In this document: piece by piece, positions 56,716-64,000 of the stretch
Layout of the letters: each line of letters starts with the position of its first letter
How positions within the stretch are numbered: position 1 is the stretch's first letter
DNA from: Brachypodium distachyon
Taxonomy: Eukaryota; Streptophyta; Magnoliopsida; Poales; Poaceae
Assembly: GCF_000005505.3 (NCBI RefSeq)
Contig: NC_016131.3
Location: 29,007,001 to 29,071,000 of the forward strand
Direction: 5' to 3'
DNA length: 64,000 bases
The notes under the pieces: model-generated
Database searches by the model: none
Seen by the model: the letters and a program-made list of their open reading frames with translations, nothing else
What the model was told of the DNA's origin: nothing
Made by a program: the position numbers and the translations under genes

Positions 56716-57183
56716 TTAAACAGCTCCCAGGGGCACCTTGCGAAAGATGAACACGTTGCATAACTTGCATGGGAAGCCGTGAACGTCCGGGAGCTCTGGC
56801 ATGTTGCGGGCAACGCAGGGCAGAAATGGCCGGGGTCCCAAGGGTTTGTATGAGGGGCACAGCTGTACCTGCCCCGAACTGCCCTGCCACGGCATTGCAC
56901 ACCTGGTGTACTTGACACAAGTGCACGACCAGGTCAAAGCCTCCCCACCTGGCCTGGCGACGAACCCAACTGCCCGCCATGAATCGATGCCACGCTTTGT
57001 CAGCACCTTGTCTTCTCTGTATACAACTGTAACCCATTTACCGAAGCAGCAGATGGTCTTCAGAGTTCGATCAGTAGGTCGATCTGTCCGTCTCGGCCCG
57101 GCAAAATCCCAGTTTGGCTTGCCGCTGTTTTGTCCAAGATTGAACATTCCGCACGCATCGAGGCAGTTGTGCTTGCTTTTCAT
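56716..57183 (-). CDS. Possible small Cys-rich protein of unknown function
   Basis: An uninterrupted 155-residue frame on the minus strand, starting MKSKHNCLDACGMFNLGQN. The C-terminal two thirds look protein-like: WVTVVYREDKVLTKRGID, then SCTCVKYTRCAMPW, LCPSYKPLGPRPFLPCVARN and FPCKLCNVFIF. There are about ten Cys residues in paired spacing, and third codon positions are GC-biased. I do not recognise the family, and no signal peptide is evident. It lies 167 bp downstream of the kinase gene on the same strand, so it might be that gene's 3' UTR, a gene fragment, or a separate gene. Confidence is low. Confidence 0.3.
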   Translation of the reverse strand: MKSKHNCLDACGMFNLGQNSGKPNWDFAGPRRTDRPTDRTLKTICCFGKWVTVVYREDKVLTKRGIDSWRAVGFVARPGGEALTWSCTCVKYTRCAMPWQGSSGQVQLCPSYKPLGPRPFLPCVARNMPELPDVHGFPCKLCNVFIFRKVPLGAV

Positions 57184-57349
57184 ATTTAGATACAGTACAA
57201 TTTTGGATAACATTGTATTTACAGACTCGCAAAAAAACAAGGAAACATTGTAGTTGTACTATTAACAAGTAGGCCCGGTGGAGCAGCTAGCAAAAATTCC
57301 ACTGAAGCTAACACAAGCAAAGCATCCGATGTCGTTCCTTCCTTAGATG

Positions 57350-59219
57350 CTAAGTGGTCGATGTTGAAGAGGCTGAAGAGGAGGATGGCGTGTCAAGTTC
57401 GTCGTCCGTGCCTTCGTCGAGGTCGTCGAAGCTCCATGGCTCCTCCGCGTCGTCGCCCTCCTCCGCCTCCGGTGGCATAGCCCACCGGTCTCGCCGGATC
57501 TCGGCGCCTTCCAGCAGCTCCACCACCTGCGCGCAACGGCCACAAGCTTAATGTTCATCAGATTATCAGCGTTACACGACAGAGTGCGTTGTCACTTGGC
57601 ATGTGCTCGACGCCTCGATCCCGCCCTAAATCACGACCAATTCCCTAGAGAAGCAAACCATCCCGACCAACATTTTTTTTCTCTCGCAACTAGCCTGTAG
57701 TGACTGTGCAGTGCCCCCTCAGTCAAGCGAGATAGCTAGCGTCGTCGTCCGTCGTCGCGTATCTACCTCGCTCATTGACGGTCTCCACGTCGCCGACGCC
57801 CTGATGCACAGCGAAGCCACGAACGCGAGCCGCCGTGCCTGCTCGGCTTCGTAGCCGCCGCCGCCGCCTTGGCCGGTCATGATCCTCGGATCCACCAGCG
57901 CCTCCGTCTTGCCTTCCTTCAGGAGCGGCCTTGCCTGCGTTTTTCCCATCGTAGTTCAAGCGAAAGCCAGCTGAATTTCGCTTTATTTAAGTTGGTTCGG
58001 TAATAAACAATCGACGTGTGGTGTGTTACCCAGCTGAGGAGGCTCCGGTGGGTGCCGTCCACCGGCTTCCGCCCGGCCATGACCTCCAGCAGGAACACGC
58101 CGAACGCGAACACGTCCGTCTTCTCGTCCACGATCCCGTGCGTGTAGTACTCCGGCGCCAGGCACCTGCAACGCAACCAAAACAAAGAGAACCCGCCATG
58201 GTTTACAGTTACACCTCGATCCATCTCGTTCCAAATGAACTGGAAACCGAGGCTTAATTTACCCGAACGTGCCTTCGATGGGCGCGATCGCCCGGTGCGT
58301 CCACTCCGTCGGGAGCCACTTGGCGAGCCCGAAGTCGGAAATCTGTAAATGCAATGTTACTCTACTGTGCGTGGGAGAGGAACAGAGGAGGATGGAGATG
58401 TGGCACCTGACTGAACTGACTGACCTGGGGTTGGAAGTCGTCCGTGAGCAGCACGTTGGAGGCCTTAATGTCCCTGTGTATGATCCGCCTCCGGCAGCCC
58501 TTGTGCAGGTACTCCAGCCCCCTGGCCGTGCCCACCGCGATGCCGTACCTCGCCTCCCACCCCATCGCCGGCGCCGCCCCGTCTGCATTCTTTGTTAATT
58601 AACCCCGAGACTCAAGGAACATTAATGGCGGCGGCTTGAGAGGTGGTCTCTAGAGGTCGTACCGTGGAGGATGGCGGAGACGGAGCCGCGGGCGGAGAAG
58701 GCGAAGACGAGGTAGAGGTCGCGGTCGACGCAGCAGCCGAGGAGCGCGCACACGTTGGGGTGCCTGGCGTGCCCCACCGTGCCCAGCTCCGCCAGGAAGT
58801 CCCGCTCCCGCCGCTCGCACGCCGCCGCGCCCATCAGCCGCTTCACCGCCACCGCCGCCCCGTCCTCCAGCGTGCCCCGGTACACCTCCGACGACCCGCC
58901 CTTCCCCACCAGGTTCTCTGCGCCGAAACGCCAAGACAAAGAAACGTCAGAAATCCCTGGAGCAATGCGCCGTATGTACGGTAACGCACGCGACGTGCTC
59001 GATGGATTGATTGGTTTTACCTCCGTGGAAGCCGTTGGTGGCGCGGTGGATCTCGTCGTAGGAGAAGCACCGCCACGCGGGCTTCCCCGGCGGCGAATCA
59101 GGTGGCGCCCCCGGGAGCGGCTCTGCAGCGTGCGCCATGTCCATGTGGGCGGTGGGCTTGGCGATGGAGAGGAGAAGCTTCTTGAAACGGTCCCTGCCCC
59201 GCGAGTACAGAGGCTTCAT
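57350..59219 (-). CDS. Receptor-like cytoplasmic kinase, group VI (RBK1/2-like)
   Basis: Seven exons join in phase: 59219-59021, 58917-58663, 58582-58425, 58342-58263, 58165-58030, 57934-57767 and 57526-57350, giving 390 residues. There is no signal peptide or membrane segment. After [15 protein letters not shown] comes the kinase domain: Gly loop [11 protein letters not shown], catalytic Lys92 in AVAVKRL, HRD with Asp189 ([13 protein letters not shown]), DFG at 207-209 ([11 protein letters not shown]), and APE in [20 protein letters not shown]. All catalytic residues are present, so it should be active. The C-terminus is acidic and Ser-rich. The motif order and exon structure match group VI kinases, of which Arabidopsis RBK1/RBK2 bind ROP GTPases. 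The specific partner here is inferred, not shown. Confidence 0.92.
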
Positions 59220-60442
59220 CGGCTATCTCCTGACCTGCCAATGCGACTAGGCGCGCCTAGCTAGCGGGGGAACTTTGTCCGGACAGCAAGTAGTACGTTG
59301 GAGCCGGTGAGTTGAAGAGGGAAGAGGATCGGGAGTCGGAAGGGAGACGAAGTGGCGATCGATGGCGTATTTTCGCCCAGGAGGTCGCGCGGGGACGTGC
59401 ATATGAACGCGACGCGAGCGACCGTGGACCGCGGTTGCACGAAACAGGTTAACAAAACAGCGTCCCTTACTGCCAAAGCAAAGCAAATTGTGCTGTGGGC
59501 ACACGAATCGGCGGCAGTGTACGTGTACTCTGTTTTACTGGTAGTACGGTCTTTCCTCCGGTGGCCGGTGCTTGCCCGGTACGGCCGTGGAACGAGTCTA
59601 GGCGGGTGGAACCGGAAACGGGAGGGAGGGGGCAGCTGCTTACGGAGAAGGGAAGAGCGTGCGCTGCAGCAGGAGCAGGGGAAGGGACTCCTTGACCGAC
59701 CCCTCCAAGCTGTCGATCGTTTCGCCACCGGCTCCACTTCGGTGCGAACAAGGGAACCTAAACATAGGTGCTCTTCCTCCTCTCAAAACAAAACAAAGAT
59801 TTACTGCTGAGCTAAATGCAAGCGATGCGATTGACCTAGGAGAGCCAGCAATTTGCGATTGACGTGAGCCTACGACTTTACGTGCACTTCCAAGGTCTCA
59901 AAATACAAGGTTACGGTAAGTTAGTATTTTCGAAAATGAACGTGATGATATCATATCGTGTGACATATAAGTTGTACATCAATGAAGTAATTTTTGTTCT
60001 ATCCAGTCTCGGTCAGAGAAAACGAGACATGTGTTGTACATTGCGACGGAGGCAGTATGTTTTTGTCTGCAACTCGTAAAAAAAAGAGAGTGTATACACA
60101 ACTTTCTTTCTCTTTTTTCTGGGGACATGCATCTTTATGTTAGTGTTGAACTCACGCCCTTGCGTCGAGGGCCTTGGGGCTCTACAGTGTCTAGATGTTT
60201 GGCAAGACGACATGGCTCGGAGGTCAGACTAAAATGTTGACGCGGACATATTTTCATCTAGCCCCATGGTGATGGATCGCATAAGGGCGTATTTTATTTG
60301 AGGCAAGAAAAGACAATTTGCATGAACTCACAGAATTTTAAGAGTGATGATGTCTTTTTCAGCAGCATATAATCTTGAAAATGGAAAGTCACATCACCAT
60401 GGAAGCATGGACAAAGACAGTTGAGAAAAAAAAACTGATATA

Positions 60443-60508
60443 CTCCCTCTCTGGCCATTTCTAGCGTATTTTATTTGAGACAAGTCACTTATTTCCGGAC
60501 GGAGAGAG
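60443..60508. mobile_element. Miniature Stowaway relic (66 bp)
   Basis: CTCCCTCTCTGGCCATTTCT faces TTATTTCCGGACGGAGAGAG, with TA on both sides and almost no interior sequence. Confidence 0.7.
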
Positions 60509-61289
60509 TAAAAGAGTTTGTAGCGAAAAATGAAATTCACTAATACTCCGTATTTAATTTCCTCAGTGGTATTACCACACAAAAATAAATACTTCTGAAG
60601 TGCAGAATATTTAGGAAACTTGGTAAAATTACTGAAAACTCTCCAACAAGCGAGAACCGAATAAGTCATGCAATACGAAAAAAAGACAAGGGTGTTATAG
60701 CAAAAAATGGATCCGCTTCTCAGTGCTTCTTCTGTGCTGGGGTTTGTGACCTGGGACTGGGGTTTTCGTCGTGGTCGGAAGTGAAGAGAGGAGGAGAGGC
60801 GGCAACTCGAATGCCATGTACTAGAGCGAGAGGAGAACTGGAGAAGCGAGACCATCATTCCCTCTTCCGCACCCTCCCATCGACGATCCTCAGCTCCACG
60901 CCATGGCCTCTTCCCCCATGTCTGGTCCGCACCAATCCTGCAACCCCCCAGCCAGCGTATATTTTCTTGCGAATTTTTTTGGGGCATTTTTTTCGGGTCA
61001 AGCTTTGCGTATGGAGGTATTTGCATAGGTGTCGATTCGCCGGTCGGCGTTAGGCGGCCGATTACGACTCCATCGGAACTGATCTGGCCCTGCATGTTTT
61101 ATTGGTGGAATGGATCATGGACTTACCCTGCAAATTATTCATGTTATATGTGATTTATTGCAATCATATTATGAGTATGATTTTCACCAGCATTTGTGGT
61201 GCAATGCCATCTTCTTCTTTGTTACCTGTGTGAAAAAACTCAAAATATTGCTCGGCAAGGACATGACCCTGCCAGTTGCCTTATTAGTA

Positions 61290-61417
61290 CTCCCTCCGTT
61301 CCTAAATACTTGTCGCTGTTTTAGTTCAAGTTTTGTACTAAAACAGCGACAAGTATTTCGCTGTTTTAGTTCAAGTTTTGTACTAAAACAGCGACAAGTA
61401 TTTAGGAACAGAGAGAG
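61290..61417. mobile_element. Athos-like Stowaway MITE with duplicated hairpin
   Basis: The ends are CTCCCTCCGTTCCTAAATAC and GTATTTAGGAACAGAGAGAG, with TA flanks. The core palindrome TCGCTGTTTTAGTTCAAG then TTTTGTACTAAAACAGCGA occurs twice in tandem, joined by CAAGTATT. Confidence 0.88.
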
Positions 61418-61644
61418 TACTATACATTCTTTCTAGCTCGGCAGCTAATATGTATTTAGGTGAGTAGGTACCTTTAATCCAGGGAAATTAATTACTTAGT
61501 GTTTAGGAAGAGACCTGCAATACTCATAATATTTATTTTCTTCACCATTTGCTGGGCGACATAATGTTGGTTACCAGTTTACCACTACTTTGAGGATGTT
61601 CCGAATTTTTTGTGAGCAGTGACCATACCTTTTTGATTCTCCAG

Positions 61645-64000
61645 AATTTATTGCCGATCCAATTAAATGCTGTTTGCTGAGTGTTGATGAAAAGAGAGAA
61701 CTTGTCAGGGAGTTATCGAAGTATCCGGATAATGCACTTGAACTGCTACATGAATGGACTCGCCGTGATATTGTACAGATTCTATGTTCTGTGTTCCGTA
61801 AAGGGAGAACATTTAATGGGGCTTCAAAACAGGAAATACTAAATTTTCTCATCAAAGCTGTGAATGGAAAGTCATCTGGCTGTAGGAAACGTGTGAAGGA
61901 GTCAGACCCTGAGCCAAAGTCAAGTAACCTCCAGTGCCCTTACAAAAAACAGAAAAAGAATGCTGTTCCAGTAGTTCCAGTTACTGCAAGTACTCCAGTT
62001 ACAGATGGTGTAAGTGCAGCAACAAACAAGGCACACCTTTGCCAAAATTCAGCTTGTAGGGCTGGTCTTAACCCAGCAGATAAATTTTGCAGATGTTGCT
62101 CGTGCTGTATCTGTTTGAAGTACGATGACAATAAGGATCCTAGCCTCTGGCTGTTCTGCGATTCAGACCAACCCTCGCTTGAAGAGTCATGTGGTTTGTC
62201 ATGCCACTTGGAATGCGGATTCAAGGATGAACGATCCGGCATTCTGCAGAGGGGACAGTCAAAGAAACTTGATGGTGGTTATTACTGTATCCACTGTGGG
62301 AAACAAAATGATTTACTCAGGTATTTTTCTGAAACGTTTTCCAGTTACTTCTTATTATATATTCTAACGTTGAAATTAGACACACTCACACATCTGTGTC
62401 AATGCTATTGCTCCCAGTCTTACTTATTAGCTGCCTTATCGCATCGATTCTGTTCTTGTTAATCTCCACCATGACTCACTAATTCAGAATGGTTCAGATT
62501 TTTAGCCTTTCTTATAAGTTCAATTTTGTGTGATTTTCCCTACGACCAAACTTACCATGTAAAGAACTAGTGTAACATGCATGCTGTGTGTACAAGTGGC
62601 ACATGAATATCATCATGTCTCATTAGTCATATAGTTGTTGAACTGGTCTGTGTAGATTCAATCCAGTCGCTAAGATAACTAGTTTTTTCTTCTACTGTGA
62701 CATTATTATGGTTTTCATTTACAGTAATTAAACGAAATAAAAGAGACGGACCAAATTCTTACTATTTACCAACCAACTTACCATGCTGTTCACACAGTGT
62801 GCTCATTTTTTTCTCAGTGCGGTTTGTTTTTTCACCTTTTTTCATTTACTTGCACTTGGGGTCAGACTTGTTTGTGAGAAGCCCACCCTTATTTTTCTGG
62901 TACGTCTGGCACTCTGGCCTGACTCCAACCAATAAAGGCCCACCCAAATTTTTTATTTATTCAGGAAATTAAAAAATGATATTTACTCAGAGAAATAAAC
63001 GGGTTGGTTGTTTGTAAATAAATACATAAGTTTGTCGGCCGCCTAGCTTGGAGATGCCAGAAGCCAGATTAGGGCAGGCTCGAACAACTTGTGATGCGCC
63101 TGCGGGGATAGTTCTCACATCACTCCTGAATATTCATATCCCAAAGGGCATGCTATAATGTTTGATTTATTCCATGCAAGGGCACTAGACTGAATCACTG
63201 AAACACGTGATAGGATGTAGCAAAGTAGTAACTTGCCACATCCTGGGGTTGCTTTTAAATGTTATGCCATTTATGTGGAAATAGAATATAGTCCTTTTAC
63301 CCCTTTTCTCTGAATAGTAGTTAGGAGAAATCCTCTAGTTATACTTCCATGAAGTCAAAATGAGAAATTTATAGTACTTAAGTCAGGGTTGGATGCAAAA
63401 AAATTGTTGAGAATAAAGTTATTTTGTCAGCTTCGGATCTAAAAATGTCTGAAAGATTAATTAGTTGATTTTTCCGGTAGGAATTTGTCTTATCAACCAG
63501 AAAATCTATTTTGTACGTGAGTATTTAACCATGTATATTTAGTAAGGATGACAATGTAATTTCATTTTCTCAGGTGCTGGAAGAAACAAATGTTGATAGC
63601 AAAAGATGCTCGGCGGTTGGATGTGTTGTGCCACCGGATACTTAGTCATAAGATCCTCATATCCACTGAAAAGTACATGGTCCTCCATGAGTTTGTGGAT
63701 AAAGCAATGAAGAAGCTGGAGGGCGAGTTTGGTCCAATCACTGGCCTTCCAGATATGGGTCGGCGACTTGTTGGTCGTCTCGCTGTAGCTGTTGAAGTTC
63801 AGAAGCTTTGTAGCTGTGCGATAGAGACTCTTGAATCTATGTTTTCTGGTGCCTTAACTGCTGACTTGCAAATTCAGAGTAAGTTTCCATTTTTTCTATT
63901 TTTTTGGTTATCTTACGCCCGTTATTGGGATGAATTCTTATGCATAACTTGTAATTCAGGATCTTCTATGGTGCCATCAAACTTCATAAAGCTTGAGGAT
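61645..64000 (+). CDS. VIN3-like (VEL) PHD-finger protein, internal exons (both ends outside the model)
   Basis: Three exons join in phase: 61645-62320, 63574-63878 and 63960 to the window edge. The N-terminal block CCLLSVDEKRELVRELSKYP followed by DNALELLHEWTRRDIVQILC is the conserved VEL opening. Next comes a Cys/His-rich atypical PHD region (CQNSACRAGLNPADKFCRCC, then CCICLKYDD...WLFCDSD...CGLSCHLECGF, and later YYCIHCGKQNDLLRCWKKQM). The linker helices follow, and the last bases enter the fibronectin III domain (MVPSNFIKLED). The VID domain must lie to the right. VEL proteins (VIN3, VRN5/VIL1, VIL2) work with PRC2 in H3K27 methylation and, in grasses, in flowering and leaf-angle control. 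The exon at 61645 starts in phase 1 without an ATG, so a start exon lies upstream. Which VIL paralogue this is cannot be told from the part present. Confidence 0.93.
62321..63573 (+). other. Long intron of the VIN3-like gene
   Basis: A 1253-bp intron separates the start of the PHD region from its last Cys pair (CTCAG/GTATTT donor; TTTTCTCAG acceptor). No repeat or coding content was recognised inside. Confidence 0.8.

Larger units (their letters stand above)
59220..61644. other. Intergenic region between the kinase (-) and the VIN3-like gene (+)
   Basis: The GC-rich part at 59220-59740 is the promoter and 5' UTR of the kinase. From 59760 on, the sequence is AT-rich with two MITEs (60443-60508, 61290-61417). 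The first exon of the VIN3-like gene must lie here or in the intron before 61645. An ATG at 60902 (MASSPMSG) in a CT-rich context is a candidate, with a weak phase-1 donor CTG/GTCCGC at about 60924. I do not assign it. Frames on the minus strand at 60394-61095 look spurious. Confidence 0.5.

Noticed and set aside
60394..61095. 233-codon minus-strand frame
   Set aside because: It crosses a mini-MITE and the probable VIN3-like 5' region and has no protein-like features.
1..64000. CRISPR arrays, rRNA or tRNA genes, bacterial-type operons
   Set aside because: None were seen; the tandem arrays present are degenerate eukaryotic repeats without spacer structure, and no tRNA cloverleaf or rRNA sequence was recognised.

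Overview
The window is plant nuclear DNA, most likely from a grass of the Pooideae (wheat, barley or Aegilops type). The genes are intron-rich with GT..AG splice sites, first exons are strongly GC-rich, and the gaps are full of Stowaway MITEs (CTCCCTCCG termini, TA target duplications) of families common in Triticeae. The species is an inference.

Layout, left to right. 1-3397 (-): N-terminal half of the P1B-ATPase HMA1, running off the left edge. 5383-8352 (+): a single-exon 989-residue PPR protein. 12732-13538 (+): an intronless TFIIS-N/MED26-like protein; its 3' flank holds a 200-bp tandem duplication, and the second copy is split by a 2.1-kb Helitron. 17041-17700: a Mutator-like element. 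19494-20432 (-): a DUF1644 protein. 23154-25769 (-): the 60S ribosome maturation factor REI1-like (REIL). 27109-27405 (-): a small unknown protein. 29.9-33.4 kb: a gene-free block of degenerate tandem arrays in two opposed orientations. 33989-41587 (-): a Lys-rich, four-Myb-repeat TTF1/REB1-like factor in nine exons. 42089-45930: a truncated Ty1/copia element with one LTR. 46465-47030 and 49331-50143: two more Mutator-like elements, the second with a perfect 9-bp target duplication just upstream of RPA2. 50261-54360 (+): RPA2 in ten exons. 57350-59219 (-): a receptor-like cytoplasmic kinase of group VI type. 61645-64000 (+): a VIN3-like PHD protein, running off the right edge.

These are unrelated housekeeping and regulatory genes (chloroplast metal transport, organelle RNA processing, transcription, ribosome maturation, replication, signalling, chromatin). 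There is no operon-like logic and I see no multi-gene system. Exon joins were checked by reading phase: REIL (402 aa), the Myb protein (617 aa), RPA2 (399 aa) and the kinase (390 aa) each close as complete frames.

The most unusual observation is in RPA2. The linker between its OB fold and winged-helix domain is one 405-bp exon made of four tandem copies of a 32-34 residue unit. It makes the predicted protein about 100 residues longer than usual for the family.
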